From positions 186,001-250,000 of the forward strand of contig JANQMJ010000015.1 in the NCBI GenBank assembly GCA_028280115.1: a stretch of 64,000 nucleotides of DNA. The letters are read 5' to 3'. Under the pieces are notes generated by a model. It made no database searches. It had not been told where the DNA came from and saw only the letters and a program-made list of their open reading frames with translations. A program made the position numbers and the translations under genes. Source of the stretch: Parvularculaceae bacterium (lineage in GTDB: Bacteria; Pseudomonadota; Alphaproteobacteria; Caulobacterales; Parvularculaceae). Positions 1-10,253 of the stretch are shown here, one piece after another (the first letter of the stretch is position 1; each line of letters begins with the position of its first letter).

Positions 1-537
1 CTTGAAATGAATTTGATCGCCGAATGCGGACTGATCATCGTTACTTGCATTAACGGCAATTGAGAATTTGACGTCGCCGTCTGCTTCTGCAGGCGACATC
101 CATTTCAACTTCCACCGTACTACGTTAGAGGTACAGCCAATACTTTTTACGCAAACTTGTGGCGAAAAGCGATTGTCAGTTAAAGATGAATTGTAACTCG
201 GTAAAATAGATCTCGCTTGTACGCCATTTGATTCAATATCTTCAGATTCAGAGATAAATTTTCCTTGGGATGCAATAATTTGAAAACCGGCTTTTTTGTG
301 TTTCATGTTCATGAACTGCACATGGACGTTGACTCCCTCTCCAAAGGAGACCGGTCTGTCATCAATGAATATTGCTATTAAGGGTGAGTCCAAAGCTGCT
401 TCACTGTCGAAATGACAGGACGCGCAATTCTCCGCTGCTTGCGGGTCCGCCGAACCCCAAGACGCACCATCGGGATGGGCGAGCGCAAGGCTGGGCGCTG
501 CAACAACGGTTAAGACAACTGCAGCGCCAAGCCGCAT
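1..537 (-). CDS. Secreted CxxCH protein resembling choice-of-anchor V/Reeler family (3' end beyond window)
   Basis: The frame is open from an ATG at 537 to the window edge (179 codons), so the C-terminus is missing. Residues 1-20 form a signal peptide with an Ala-rich end. Cys38-Ala-Ser-Cys41-His42 is a CxxCH motif of the c-type haem attachment kind, near the mature N-terminus. The following beta-rich segment includes a GFQIIAS stretch like that of choice-of-anchor V/Reeler domains, which often open with a similar CxxCH. Two further Cys lie near residues 140-146. The start is 5 bp after the stop of the upstream Vgb-like gene, so the two are probably cotranscribed. Family assignment is by pattern only; haem binding is inferred. 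Confidence 0.6.
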   Translation of the reverse strand, partial: MRLGAAVVLTVVAAPSLALAHPDGASWGSADPQAAENCASCHFDSEAALDSPLIAIFIDDRPVSFGEGVNVHVQFMNMKHKKAGFQIIASQGKFISESEDIESNGVQARSILPSYNSSLTDNRFSPQVCVKSIGCTSNVVRWKLKWMSPAEADGDVKFSIAVNASNDDQSAFGDQIHFK

Positions 538-542
538 GGCTA

Positions 543-1541
543 TTATTCCTGCGGCTCGACGATGGCGCGGCCGATCGTATTGGCGTCGGCGCCGAACCAC
601 ACGGCGCCCGAGGGTTCGTGATAATACATATGGCGGAGCGTGCCGCCGCCCGACGGCACGTTCGTCGCGCTGAAGAATTCCTCCGTCGCCGGATCGAAAC
701 CATAAAATATATTCGGCTGAACGCCGGTCGCCACGGCCCAGATGCGCCCGCTTGCGTCCGACGCCGTGCCGTAGGGACGCGCCTGTTCGCCTTCCGGAAA
801 GGCCCATTCTTTGAATGCGTCGGCCGCCGGATCATAAGCCCCAAGAAAACCTTTTGCGTAATCAACATACCAAACGCGTCCATCGGCGGTGACCTCAAGC
901 CGGCGCGGGCGAGTTTCTTCTCTCGGCAGAACGATTTCGCGAAGCGCCATCGTCTCGGGATCGATCTGCGCCAGCTTGTTTGTCCCGAGCAGCACAACCC
1001 AGACCGATCCGTCCGGCGCCTGTTTGATGCCGTAAGGCCGCGAACTTTCCGTCTTTGACGAGATAAGATCGACCTTGCGCGTTTCGATATTAAGCCGGCC
1101 CATCATATTGGCGCCCTGCAGCGTAAAGAATATGTTTGCTTCTTCTTTGTCGAAGACCAGCGTGTGCGGGTCGCGCGCCGCCGGGTCCGGCATCGGAATT
1201 TCTTCAATCTCGCCCGTTGCCGGATCGTACCGGCCGATCAATGCGGTGCGATTGCCGGCGTACCAGACGATCCCATCAGAACCGACAATGAGATTGTGCG
1301 GGGCCGAGCCTTCTTTGAGGTCGACCTTCATGATCTCGCCGGTTTCGGCGTTTAGGCGGGCGAGATATCCGGCGCGCTGGCCGACGAACCAGACCGACGT
1401 CGCGCTTTCCGCAAAGGGATCGCGCGGCCGGGAGTTTTCATACGGCACTTCCCATTCCTGGATATCGACTGTCTCTTGAGCGTATGCCGCGGTTGCTGCG
1501 AGCATCGCCAGGCCCGCTAAATACCCTTGTGTTTTCCACAT
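543..1541 (-). CDS. Vgb/streptogramin-lyase-like beta-propeller, periplasmic
   Basis: This is a 332-residue protein with a signal peptide (about residues 1-21, ending AYA before QETVD). The body consists of repeated blades with motifs such as SVWFVGQ, GIVWYAGN, GSVWVVL, GRVWYVD and GAVWFGA alternating with 'IDPETG' turns. This is the pattern of the Vgb (virginiamycin B lyase)-like beta-propeller family. Most family members outside resistance plasmids have no proven lyase activity, so an exported sensor, scaffold or enzyme role is equally possible. A GGAG-type ribosome site precedes the ATG. The CxxCH protein follows after 5 bp, suggesting a two-gene periplasmic unit. Confidence 0.7.
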   Translation of the reverse strand: MWKTQGYLAGLAMLAATAAYAQETVDIQEWEVPYENSRPRDPFAESATSVWFVGQRAGYLARLNAETGEIMKVDLKEGSAPHNLIVGSDGIVWYAGNRTALIGRYDPATGEIEEIPMPDPAARDPHTLVFDKEEANIFFTLQGANMMGRLNIETRKVDLISSKTESSRPYGIKQAPDGSVWVVLLGTNKLAQIDPETMALREIVLPREETRPRRLEVTADGRVWYVDYAKGFLGAYDPAADAFKEWAFPEGEQARPYGTASDASGRIWAVATGVQPNIFYGFDPATEEFFSATNVPSGGGTLRHMYYHEPSGAVWFGADANTIGRAIVEPQE

Positions 1542-1703
1542 TTCGTTCTCCAGTCCTCAGTCGTTCCCCGATCCGGCTTTCCCGCCGGAGCGGACAATAC
1601 CACAAAGCGCGCGCCGAAATCATGACGTTCCAGACGCGCGATGCGGCAAATGACATAAAACTTTCGTTAGTCTGGAAAAGACAGCGGCTTTACAAGCAAG
1701 ACC

Positions 1704-2303
1704 CTAGTCTTTCGAATAGGGACAAAGCGGATGTTCAAGCAGCCGGCGGTTATAAGCGTCGATGTTCGGGAATTCTGCGATCGCGCCGACCATGCGCGCC
1801 CAGTTGGTGGCGAAGCCGACAATTATGTCGGTGACGGAAAACGCGCCGCCCACAAGATACTCGTTTTGTGCGAAATGATTGTCGAGAACCGGCAGGGCGC
1901 GTTTAAGTTCGGCGTTATTTTGCTCGATGACCGCCGGCAGGCGCGCTTCTTTCGGATAGACGAACGTATTGCGCGCCGTGTTCCATAAATGCGCCTCGAC
2001 CTCGGTCAGGGCGAATGAAACCCATTGCTCATGCAGCGCGCGCTCCCATGTCCCGGCCTTGGCGATCAAGCCCTTGTCCGCATGTTTGTCGGCAAGCCAG
2101 GTGCAGATCGCAGCTGATTCGAACAGCGGCCGGCCGTCGTCTTCAATCGCTGGGAGCTTGGTCAGCGGATGGACTTTCTTAAAGTGCTCGGCGCCAATCA
2201 GACCGCGATCGGATACGCTCTCAAATGGGATGTCGAGCTCCAGCAACGTCCAGCGCACGCGCCCCGACCGGCTCGGCGGATATTCGTAAAGCGTCAGCGA
2301 CAT
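1704..2303 (-). CDS. Glutathione S-transferase family protein
   Basis: The protein has 199 residues. An N-terminal thioredoxin-like GST domain begins SLTLYEYPPSRSGRVRW and carries the glutathione-contacting motif FESAAI near residue 65. An all-helical C-terminal domain follows. The ATG at 2303 is preferred over one at 2351 because AAGGAG sits just upstream of it and the family fold begins there. The likely role is glutathione conjugation or reduction in the cytosol; the substrate cannot be read from the sequence. It is divergent from carB across about 290 bp in which I see no further gene. Confidence 0.8.
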   Translation of the reverse strand: MSLTLYEYPPSRSGRVRWTLLELDIPFESVSDRGLIGAEHFKKVHPLTKLPAIEDDGRPLFESAAICTWLADKHADKGLIAKAGTWERALHEQWVSFALTEVEAHLWNTARNTFVYPKEARLPAVIEQNNAELKRALPVLDNHFAQNEYLVGGAFSVTDIIVGFATNWARMVGAIAEFPNIDAYNRRLLEHPLCPYSKD

Positions 2304-2595
2304 CGAGAATCTCCTTTCCGGCTTGTGACGATTGGCAGGCTTCATTGACACGGTAAAGACGAAAAGCGCCAGGAAAAATCGACTTTGCCGAGGATTTATA
2401 CCGGCCCCAATTCGCCGCTGGCGCAGATGTGGGAAATATCGATCCCAATCTTTGTTGCAATAGGCTCTTCCCCTTCGCCCTTCGATCGCCTATGAGAGCG
2501 CTTTAATCGACAATTGATTCTGATCCTGCGCGCGAGCGGCTGGCATTCGGACCGCCTCGCTGGCGGGCGTGCGCGAGTAAAGGTCTGGCTTATCG

Positions 2596-5500
2596 ATGCC
2601 AAAACGCGACGACATCTCTTCCATCCTGATCATCGGCGCCGGTCCCATTATCATCGGCCAGGCCTGCGAATTCGATTATTCCGGCGTTCAGGCGGTCAAG
2701 GCGCTCAAGGAGGAAGGCTACCGGGTCATTCTGGTCAATTCCAACCCGGCGACAATCATGACCGATCCGGAAATCGCCGACGCCACCTATATCGAACCGA
2801 TCACGCCGGCATTTGTCGAAATGGTGATAGCTCGCGAACGTCCTGACGCGCTTTTGCCGACCATGGGCGGCCAAACGGCGCTTAACTGCGCGCTCGATCT
2901 TTATCACACAGGCGTGCTCGAAAAATACGGCGTTGAGATGATCGGCGCCCGCGCGGATGTCATCGAAAAAGCCGAAGATCGCGAAAAGTTTCGCGACGCG
3001 ATGGAGCAAATCGGACTTGAAAATCCGCGCTCGGCCATCGCCGCCGCGCCGCCGATCCGGGACAATGACGAAAACATTATCGGCTATGACCGCGCCGCCG
3101 GCGTCGCCAAGGCGATCCAGTTGATCGATGAAATCGGCCTGCCGGCGATCATCCGCCCGGCCTTTACGCTTGGCGGCACAGGCGGCGGCGTCGCCTATAA
3201 CCGGGAAGAGTTCGAACATATCGTGCGGTCCGGCATCGACGCCTCGCCGGTCGGGCAAGTGCTTATCGACGAAAGCCTGCTCGGCTGGAAAGAGTTCGAG
3301 ATGGAGGTCGTGCGCGACAAGGCGGACAACTGCATCATTGTCTGCTCTATTGAAAACGTCGATCCCATGGGCGTGCACACGGGCGATTCCATCACTGTCG
3401 CGCCGGCGCTGACGCTCACCGACAAGGAATTCCAGCGCATGCGCAATGCGTCGATCGCCGTCATGCGCGAAATCGGCGTCGAAACCGGCGGCTCGAACGT
3501 GCAGTTCGCCGTCAACCCGGATACGGGCCGTCTGATTGTTATCGAAATGAATCCGCGCGTGTCGCGCTCGTCCGCCCTCGCCTCCAAGGCCACGGGTTTT
3601 CCCATCGCCCGCATCGCAGCGAAACTCGCGGTCGGCTACACGCTCGACGAGCTCGGCAATGACATCACCGGCGCAACGCCCGCCTCATTCGAGCCGACCA
3701 TCGACTATGTGGTGACGAAAATTCCGCGCTTTGCATTCGAGAAATTCCCCGGCGCCGAGCCGATGCTGTCGACCGCCATGAAATCGGTCGGCGAAGCCAT
3801 GGCGATCGGCCGCACCTTTGCGGAATCGCTGCAAAAGGCGCTGCGCTCCCTTGAGACCGGGCTTTGCGGGCTCGATCCCATCGCCATTCAGGGGCTCGGC
3901 GAAGGCGATGACGCCGACGCTTTCCGCGCCGCCCTCGCCGCGCCCACGCCGGAGCGGCTGCGTGTGGCGGGCCAGGCGATCCGTCACGGCCTGCCCATCG
4001 AGCAGGTCCGCGCGATTACGCAATATGATCCCTGGTTTCTTGATCGGATCGACGAAATTGTCGCCGCCGAGCGCTTGGTCGAACGCGAAGGTTTGCCGGA
4101 CGATCCCGACGCGCTGCTTGCGCTCAAGGCCATGGGGTTTTCCGATGAAAGGCTGGCGCAACTTTGCGGCGGTTCCCAGGCCGAGGTGCGCGCATTTCGT
4201 CTCGCCCGCAACGTGCGGCCCACATTCAAACGCATCGACACCTGCGCGGCGGAATTCGCGGCCAAAACGCCCTATATGTATTCCGCTTACGAACCACCCT
4301 TCAGCGGCGCGAACCATTGCGAAGCCCGCCCCAGCGACCGCAAGAAGGTGATTATTCTCGGCGGCGGACCGAACCGCATCGGCCAGGGCATCGAGTTCGA
4401 TTATTGCTGCTGTCATGCGGCGTTCGCGCTCGGCGACATCGGCGTTGAGTCGATCATGGTCAACTGCAACCCGGAAACCGTATCGACCGATTACGACACG
4501 TCGGACCGGCTCTATTTCGAACCGCTGACTTCCGAAGACGTTCTTGAGATCGTCCGCATAGAACAGGAAAAAGGAGAACTTCTCGGCGTCATCGTGCAAT
4601 ATGGCGGGCAAACGCCTTTAAAGCTCGCCGGCGTGCTCGAAGCCGAAGGCGTTCCCTTGCTGGGCACGCCCTTTGACGCCATCGACCGCGCCGAGGACCG
4701 CGAACGGTTTCAGCAGGTAGTTGAAAAGCTCGGCCTCAACCAGCCAAAAAACGCCACCGCCGGCTCTAAGGAAGCGGCCCCCGCCGTCGCCGCGTCTGTC
4801 GGCTACCCGCTGGTCACAAGGCCGTCTTACGTGCTCGGCGGGCGCGCCATGGAGATCGTGCGAGACGAAACAGCGCTCAAGCGCTATCTCGCCGCGGCGC
4901 AAATCGAAATCACCGAAGACGAACCGCTTCTCCTCGACCAGTATCTGCAAAACGCCATCGAAGTCGACGTTGACGCTCTTTGCGACGGCGACGACGTATT
5001 CATCGCCGGCGTCATGGAGCATATCGAGGAAGCGGGCGTTCATTCGGGCGACAGCGCCTGCTCCCTGCCCCCGCATACGCTGTCGGAGAAGATTGTCGCG
5101 GACCTCAAAACCCAGACCGCCAGACTTGCGCGCGAACTCGGCGTCGTGGGTCTGATGAATGTGCAATACGCCATCAAGGACGGCGAGATTTTCCTTCTTG
5201 AAGTCAACCCGCGCGCTTCGCGCACGGTGCCCTTCGTCGCCAAAGCCACCGGACTGCCGGTCGCGCGCATCGCCGCCAAAGTGATGGCGGGCGCCAAGAT
5301 CAAGGACTTCGCCCTCGCGCCGGCCGACCCGGCGCATATGTCGGTCAAAGAAGTCGTGCTGCCGTTTTCGCGCTTTCCCGGCGTCGACACCGTGCTCGGC
5401 CCGGAAATGCGCTCAACCGGCGAAGTCATGGGAATCGACGTCAATTTCGCCAAGGCGCGGGCAAAAAGCCTGATCGCGTCGGGCGCGCGCGTGCCGCTCA

Positions 5501-5901
5501 AGGGCTGCGCCTTTATTTCGGTGAAAGACTCCGACAAGCCAGACATGGTCGCGTCCGCCCGGCGCATGATCGAAATGGGATTCAAAGTCATCGCCACCGG
5601 CGGCACGGCGGAATTGTTCGCAAGCGAGGGTCTTGACGTTACGTGCGTCAACAAAGTGCTCGAAGGCCGGCCGCACATTGTCGACGCGCTGAAAAACGGC
5701 GAAGTTGATCTCATTTTCAACACCACCGAAGGCGCGCAGTCGATCAAGGACTCGCGCTCGATCCGCACCACCGCCCTGGCGCAGAAGATCCCTTGCATCA
5801 CGACGGCGGCCGGCGCTCGCGCGGCGGTCCGCGCCATCGAGGCGCTGCGCGCCGGCGGCGTCGAGGTCGCGCCGCTCCAGTCCTATTTCCGCAGTAAATA
5901 G
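2596..5901 (+). CDS. carB: Carbamoyl-phosphate synthase large subunit
   Basis: The protein has 1101 residues, the usual length for CarB. It makes carbamoyl phosphate from bicarbonate, ATP and glutamine-derived ammonia for pyrimidine and arginine synthesis. Two homologous ATP-grasp halves are visible: the first begins [21 protein letters not shown], the second near residue 580 ([21 protein letters not shown]). A C-terminal MGS-like allosteric domain (ISVKDSDKP... [10 protein letters not shown]) completes it. The small subunit carA, normally adjacent, is not in this window. In many alphaproteobacteria carB is followed by greA; here greA lies downstream but an opposite-strand gene intervenes. 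The ribosome site before ATG is weak. Confidence 0.97.
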   Translation: MPKRDDISSILIIGAGPIIIGQACEFDYSGVQAVKALKEEGYRVILVNSNPATIMTDPEIADATYIEPITPAFVEMVIARERPDALLPTMGGQTALNCALDLYHTGVLEKYGVEMIGARADVIEKAEDREKFRDAMEQIGLENPRSAIAAAPPIRDNDENIIGYDRAAGVAKAIQLIDEIGLPAIIRPAFTLGGTGGGVAYNREEFEHIVRSGIDASPVGQVLIDESLLGWKEFEMEVVRDKADNCIIVCSIENVDPMGVHTGDSITVAPALTLTDKEFQRMRNASIAVMREIGVETGGSNVQFAVNPDTGRLIVIEMNPRVSRSSALASKATGFPIARIAAKLAVGYTLDELGNDITGATPASFEPTIDYVVTKIPRFAFEKFPGAEPMLSTAMKSVGEAMAIGRTFAESLQKALRSLETGLCGLDPIAIQGLGEGDDADAFRAALAAPTPERLRVAGQAIRHGLPIEQVRAITQYDPWFLDRIDEIVAAERLVEREGLPDDPDALLALKAMGFSDERLAQLCGGSQAEVRAFRLARNVRPTFKRIDTCAAEFAAKTPYMYSAYEPPFSGANHCEARPSDRKKVIILGGGPNRIGQGIEFDYCCCHAAFALGDIGVESIMVNCNPETVSTDYDTSDRLYFEPLTSEDVLEIVRIEQEKGELLGVIVQYGGQTPLKLAGVLEAEGVPLLGTPFDAIDRAEDRERFQQVVEKLGLNQPKNATAGSKEAAPAVAASVGYPLVTRPSYVLGGRAMEIVRDETALKRYLAAAQIEITEDEPLLLDQYLQNAIEVDVDALCDGDDVFIAGVMEHIEEAGVHSGDSACSLPPHTLSEKIVADLKTQTARLARELGVVGLMNVQYAIKDGEIFLLEVNPRASRTVPFVAKATGLPVARIAAKVMAGAKIKDFALAPADPAHMSVKEVVLPFSRFPGVDTVLGPEMRSTGEVMGIDVNFAKARAKSLIASGARVPLKGCAFISVKDSDKPDMVASARRMIEMGFKVIATGGTAELFASEGLDVTCVNKVLEGRPHIVDALKNGEVDLIFNTTEGAQSIKDSRSIRTTALAQKIPCITTAAGARAAVRAIEALRAGGVEVAPLQSYFRSK

Positions 5902-5942
5902 GGGCTCTAGGCTGGTCATGCGGCTTTAGGCGTGCAACCGCG

Positions 5943-6830
5943 TCAGGAATAGATGGGAATTCGCGCGGTGATCCTGACCCTGTGGCGCAGCCTGCGAAAC
6001 AGGCGCGGATAGACCGGGCCGTTCTCGTCCCGGCTCGCAACGAATTTACCGCGCGCGATGTCGTAAGGCTCGCGGACAATCATGCGGGCCGTCTTCGGAT
6101 CTGACTTGATCGGCGTGTGATAGATGCAGCCGTCGAAATAATAATGCGTGACCTGGCTCAGCCGCGTCAGGTTTGAGTCGCTGCGCGGCTCGCCGCCGTG
6201 AAACAGATTGGCCGACCATACGAGCGCCTGGCCCTTTTTGAGAAGGCCGGTCGTTTTTTCATATCCCGCCGCACGCAGTTGATGCAGGACAAACGCATTA
6301 TATTCGTCATATCCGCTGTCGGCGAGATCGGCGTTGGTGAACACCGGCAAGGCGTGGCTGCCGGGATAATAGTGCAAGGGCCCCGCCTGCGGCTGAACGT
6401 CTTCGAGCGCCACCCACACACCGCACATAAACCGCATCGGCGTCGTGTCGAAATGATAGGTATCCGCATGAGCAGCCTGCTCTGAGCCATACGCGAAATT
6501 CAAGGTCTGAAACGGAAAGGCGCGGCGCTCGTATAGTGTTTCGAGAAAATCCAACACCGGCTGATGCGTCGCCAGTCTTTTCACGGCGGCCGATTTCATC
6601 CATCCATCCTGAACGCGCCCGGCCTTGCCGCGCAGCGTGCGCGTATATTCCGCCGCCTGATCGATATCATCGGGCGCAAAGCCGAAATCGCGGATCAAAT
6701 ATCCCGTCCGGCGATAGTCTTTGGCCGCCTCGCACAGCGCCGGATCGGCCGTTCGTTTTTCCAGTTCCGCCGTAAAAAGCGGCTCGGGCCGTTCAAACCA
6801 GGGCGCGGAAGGCTTGAAAAAATCGTCCAT
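5943..6830 (-). CDS. Phytanoyl-CoA dioxygenase (PhyH) family protein
   Basis: This 295-residue protein is likely a non-haem Fe(II)/2-oxoglutarate oxygenase. The motif AHADTYHFDT provides the H-x-D pair of the facial triad. GPLHYYPGSHALPVF is the characteristic core strand, and the distal His is probably in NLFHGGEPRSDSNLTR, with the Arg expected to bind 2-oxoglutarate. An in-frame upstream extension to 7223 exists, but it is Arg-rich and antisense to greA. The start MDDFFKPS at 6830, with AGGGAAA upstream, is the sensible one. It lies opposite in strand between carB and greA, suggesting a local insertion. Substrate unknown. Confidence 0.8.
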   Translation of the reverse strand: MDDFFKPSAPWFERPEPLFTAELEKRTADPALCEAAKDYRRTGYLIRDFGFAPDDIDQAAEYTRTLRGKAGRVQDGWMKSAAVKRLATHQPVLDFLETLYERRAFPFQTLNFAYGSEQAAHADTYHFDTTPMRFMCGVWVALEDVQPQAGPLHYYPGSHALPVFTNADLADSGYDEYNAFVLHQLRAAGYEKTTGLLKKGQALVWSANLFHGGEPRSDSNLTRLSQVTHYYFDGCIYHTPIKSDPKTARMIVREPYDIARGKFVASRDENGPVYPRLFRRLRHRVRITARIPIYS

Positions 6831-7138
6831 GACTTTCCCTGCGAAGAGGGCGCTGCACGCGGGCGCGCCTCCTCTAGAGCAGCCAACGAGGCAAGTACAC
6901 CCGCCGGTCCGCAGGGTCGCATGGATTTGCGGAATTTCTATTAATTGATTGATAAATATGATATTTTTTAATCGACGGTGGCGGATTTTCCGGGCCCGGG
7001 CTTGAAGTCGGCCTGGCCCTGGATTATTTTTGTCGTGAAGCCTGAAGCGACGGCCGCGGCGATAGAGCGCCCGGCCGCGCTCTTTTTTTCGCTCAGGAGT
7101 CCCGCTTCGAGGCTGAACGTGAAGAGAAAGGGCGGAAC
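6831..7138. other. Divergent intergenic region phyH-like / greA with AT-rich block
   Basis: This 308-bp gap lies between two divergent starts. I see no coding pattern in it. At about 6941-6972 there is a markedly AT-rich block (TTAATTGATTGATAAATATG followed by a run of six T) in otherwise GC-rich DNA. It could hold the greA promoter: TTGATT at 6945-6950 is a possible -35, but no clean -10 is visible. GGGCGG precedes the greA ATG. Confidence 0.35.
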
Positions 7139-7612
7139 ATGGATAAGTTCCCGATGACCGTGGCCGGCTATCAGAAACTTGAAGCCGACCTGAAAAAACT
7201 GAAGAACGAAGAACGCCCGGCAATCATTCAAGCGATCGCCGAGGCGCGCGGACATGGCGATCTTTCGGAAAACGCCGAATATCATTCCGCAAAGGAGCGT
7301 CAGGGCTGGATCGAAAGCCAGATCCTCGAGCTTGAGGACAAGTTTTCTCGCGCGGAGGTGATCGACGTCTCGCGCCTCAACGGCAAAACCGTGAAGTTCG
7401 GCGCAACCGTGACGCTGATCGACGAAGACACCGAAGAGAAAAAGATCTGGCAGATCGTCGGCGACTTCGAAGCCGACGTCAAAGAGCGTAAGGTTTCCAT
7501 TTCTTCGCCGATCGCGCGCGCGATCATCGGCAAATCCGAAGGCGACAGCGCCGAGGTCGCCGCCCCCGGCGGCGCGCGGTCCTATGAAATCGCCAAGGTG
7601 CGATACGTCTGA
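7139..7612 (+). CDS. greA: Transcription elongation factor GreA
   Basis: The protein has 157 residues, the standard GreA length. It rescues backtracked RNA polymerase by stimulating transcript cleavage through the secondary channel. The N-terminal coiled-coil hairpin includes the tip motif [18 protein letters not shown] (acidic Asp and Glu at the tip). The C-terminal FKBP-like domain ends with the conserved [16 protein letters not shown] segment. It is convergent with gmk, with only 18 bp between the stops. In many relatives it directly follows carB; here the PhyH-like gene lies between them on the other strand. Confidence 0.97.
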   Translation: MDKFPMTVAGYQKLEADLKKLKNEERPAIIQAIAEARGHGDLSENAEYHSAKERQGWIESQILELEDKFSRAEVIDVSRLNGKTVKFGATVTLIDEDTEEKKIWQIVGDFEADVKERKVSISSPIARAIIGKSEGDSAEVAAPGGARSYEIAKVRYV

Positions 7613-7630
7613 TCGCGACAGCGACGCGCC

Positions 7631-8275
7631 TTATTCTTCGCCCATCATATCTTTGACGACCGCCGCCAGACCGATCTGGCGGCGGCGTTTCAGACGTTCG
7701 GCGATGAGAATCGTGGTGAGCAGTCTTTCCGACTCATCAAGATCGGCGTTGATGATGACATAGTCATATTCCGCCCAGTGGGACATTTCCGCGTCGGCCT
7801 TGGCCATGCGCTGGCGCACGACTTTTCCGGAATCCTGCGCCCGCCACCGCAGCCGGCGTTCAAGCTCTTCACGCGACGGCGGCAGGATGAAGACCTTGAC
7901 GACGTCTTCGCCGGCGACTTCCGCAAGCTGCTGCGCGCCCTGCCAGTCGATATCGAACACGACATCCTTGCCCTGCCGCAATGCGGTCTCCACCGCCGCA
8001 CGCGGGGTGGCGTAATGATAGCCGAAAACATTCGCCCACTCGAAGAATTCTCCATTATCGCGCATGCGGAAGAATTCATCGTCGGAAACGAAGAAATAGT
8101 CTTTGCCGTCGGCTTCGCCCGGCCGGCGCGGCCGTGTCGTCGCAGACACGGAAAGAACCAGGCGGGCATCCTTTTTCAAGAGCCGGTCCGCGAGCGTGGT
8201 CTTGCCCGCGCCGGACGGGCTGGAAAGGATGAACATCAGGCCCCTGCGGGCCACATTTGCTTCGCCGCCGATCAT
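7631..8275 (-). CDS. gmk: Guanylate kinase
   Basis: The protein has 214 residues and converts GMP and ATP to GDP and ADP. The P-loop SSPSGAGKTT is at about residues 18-27. The GMP-binding region includes SVSATTRPRRPGEADGKDYFF, and FDIDWQGAQQL and RLRWRAQDS form the later conserved blocks. It is the last gene of the minus-strand run fabD-fabG-acpP-fabF-mltG-yicC-gmk and begins 9 bp after the yicC stop. AAAGG lies very close to the first ATG, so the start could be slightly downstream, but the P-loop position fits the family. Confidence 0.96.
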   Translation of the reverse strand: MIGGEANVARRGLMFILSSPSGAGKTTLADRLLKKDARLVLSVSATTRPRRPGEADGKDYFFVSDDEFFRMRDNGEFFEWANVFGYHYATPRAAVETALRQGKDVVFDIDWQGAQQLAEVAGEDVVKVFILPPSREELERRLRWRAQDSGKVVRQRMAKADAEMSHWAEYDYVIINADLDESERLLTTILIAERLKRRRQIGLAAVVKDMMGEE

Positions 8276-8284
8276 CGCATGCCT

Positions 8285-9169
8285 TTATTCGACATTCTGG
8301 ACCTGTTCGCGAAGCTGATCGATGACTTTTTTGAGATCAAGACCGACGCGCTTGAGCGCCAGATCAGACGCCTTGGCGCATAGCGTGTTGGCTTCGCGGT
8401 TGAGTTCCTGGGAGAGAAAATCCAGCTGGCGCCCGGCGGGGCCATTATTGCTGAGCAAGGCGCGGCCGGCCTCGACATGCGCGCGCAGCCGGTCGAGTTC
8501 TTCGCGGACATCAGCCTTGACCGCCATAAGTGCGGCTTCCTGCGCCAGGCGCTCTTCGGGAACCGGGGCGCCGGCGAGCAGCTCATCAAGCTGGGCGGCG
8601 ATCCGCTCCCGCAGCACCGCCGGCGCCGCCTCGGCGAGGCTTGCCGCCTGACCGGCAAGGCGCGCGACGTCGTCGAACAGCGCGCTCAGCGCGGCGCTCA
8701 CCGTCTTGCCCTCTGCGGCGCGCGCCTTGATCAGCGCGTCGACGGATTGACCGAAACTCTTAACCATGGCGGCGATGAGCGCCTTGCGATCCTCCTCCGC
8801 CATGGACTCATCTGCCGGCTCGATAACCCCGCGCAGGGCGAGGATTCCCTCTGCGCGGGGCGGATCGCATTTTAATCGCGCGCTGATTTTCTCGACCATC
8901 GCCAGCGCGTTTTCGAGCGCGGCCTCGTTTATCCGGCTGCGCGTCTCATCGGCCGCCGAGTCGAGCGCAAGATTGACGCTGACCGATCCGCGCTTGAGTT
9001 TCTTTTGCACAATGCGACGCAGTTCCGTTTCAAGATCGTCAAAGCCCGGCGGCGTTCGGAACCGAATTTCAAGTCCGCGTCCGTTGACGCTTTTGACTTC
9101 CCAGGTCCAGCGCCGATGTTCATGAGCGCCGTCGACGCGCGCAAAACCGGTCATTGAGGAAACGCCCAC
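8285..9169 (-). CDS. YicC-family endoribonuclease/stress protein
   Basis: The family signature SSMTGFARVDG opens the protein. YTGF-type starts in relatives carry a short M-x-x-SSMTGFAR leader, so the GTG at 9169 (reading VGVSSMTGFAR) is preferred over the ATG at 9154. The resulting 294 residues match the family. The C-terminal half contains the DUF1732 region (QELNREANTLCAKASD). YicC proteins have been described as RNases acting in RNA turnover; here the role is by homology. The start lies 4 bp after the mltG stop, and gmk follows after 9 bp. This yicC-gmk pairing is conserved widely. Confidence 0.9.
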   Translation of the reverse strand: MGVSSMTGFARVDGAHEHRRWTWEVKSVNGRGLEIRFRTPPGFDDLETELRRIVQKKLKRGSVSVNLALDSAADETRSRINEAALENALAMVEKISARLKCDPPRAEGILALRGVIEPADESMAEEDRKALIAAMVKSFGQSVDALIKARAAEGKTVSAALSALFDDVARLAGQAASLAEAAPAVLRERIAAQLDELLAGAPVPEERLAQEAALMAVKADVREELDRLRAHVEAGRALLSNNGPAGRQLDFLSQELNREANTLCAKASDLALKRVGLDLKKVIDQLREQVQNVE

Positions 9170-9173
9170 GGCG

Positions 9174-10235
9174 CTAATCGCCTTGCCGGCGTTCGCGCTC
9201 AATCCGGCGCCAGGCGGCGACATTGCGTTCATGATCGCGCAGATTAGAGGCGAAAGCGTGCCCGCCGGTGCCGTCCGCCACAAAGAAAAGGTCGTCCGTA
9301 TCGGCTGGATTCAATACGGCTTCGATGGCCGCGCGGCCTGGATTGGCGATGGGCGTCGGCGGCAAGCCGAAGACAACATAGGTGTTATAGGGCGTATCGC
9401 GCCGCAATTCGCTTTGACGCAGGCCCCGCCCCAAGGGCTCGCCGCCGGTAAGGCCGTAAATCACGGTCGGATCGGATTCCAGGCGCATGCCTCGCCTCAG
9501 TCGGTTGACGAAAACCGCCGCAACGCGGTCGCGTTCCTCGGCAATGCTGGTTTCCTTTTCCACAATCGACGCCAGGATAACGACTTCTTGCTGGGTCGAG
9601 AACGGCAGTTCCAACGCACGCTCGGTCCATAGCCGGTCCAGCAACGCGTCCTGGGCTTTCATCATGCGCCGGATCATGGCGTCGCGGGTTTCGCCGCGGG
9701 TAAAGGCGTAGGTCTCCGGCAGGAGTTCGCCTTCGGCCGGCGTCAGGGTTAGCTCGCCTTCAAGGGTTTCATCGGCCGCAACAAGTCTGAGAATCTGTGC
9801 GGTCGTCAGCCCTTCCGGCGCGGTGAGGGTGTGCAGGATACTCTTGCCCTCGATCAGGATATCGATGATCTCCATGACGCTAGCGTGGGCGGGAATTTCA
9901 TACTCCCCGGCCTTGAGTTTATTCTGCGCGCGCTTGACCCGCACGACGGCGGTGAAGAGATCGGCGTTGCGAATGACGCCGGCATATTCCAACTCCTGCG
10001 CGATCTTCGAAACCGCGCTGCCGGGCTTGAGCGCCACAATGACCGCCTGCTGCGCCGGGCCCGGACTCTTCGCCTCGCGCCAGGCGAGATAGCCGCCGGC
10101 CCCGAGCGTCGCCGCCGCCAGCAAAGCAAGGCCCGCCAGAAAAATCAGGAACGACTTAACCGCACCGCCCTTCTGGCCAACTTGCAATGGAGATTGTCCG
10201 CTCGCCCGCATGCCGCCTCCAGCCCGAACCCGCAT
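9174..10235 (-). CDS. mltG: Endolytic murein transglycosylase MltG
   Basis: The protein has 353 residues. A single N-terminal membrane helix (about residues 28-50, SFLIFLAGLALLAAATLGAGG) anchors a periplasmic YceG domain. The catalytic Glu lies in VILASIVEKETS, with the downstream family blocks GMRLESDPTVIYGL and TPYNTYVVFGLPPTPIANPG. MltG cleaves nascent glycan strands and helps set their length. It follows fabF after 18 bp, the common alphaproteobacterial order. An alternative ATG lies 8 codons in; both precede the membrane helix. Confidence 0.95.
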   Translation of the reverse strand: MRVRAGGGMRASGQSPLQVGQKGGAVKSFLIFLAGLALLAAATLGAGGYLAWREAKSPGPAQQAVIVALKPGSAVSKIAQELEYAGVIRNADLFTAVVRVKRAQNKLKAGEYEIPAHASVMEIIDILIEGKSILHTLTAPEGLTTAQILRLVAADETLEGELTLTPAEGELLPETYAFTRGETRDAMIRRMMKAQDALLDRLWTERALELPFSTQQEVVILASIVEKETSIAEERDRVAAVFVNRLRRGMRLESDPTVIYGLTGGEPLGRGLRQSELRRDTPYNTYVVFGLPPTPIANPGRAAIEAVLNPADTDDLFFVADGTGGHAFASNLRDHERNVAAWRRIERERRQGD

Positions 10236-10253
10236 TTTCCACTGACCGAGAGT

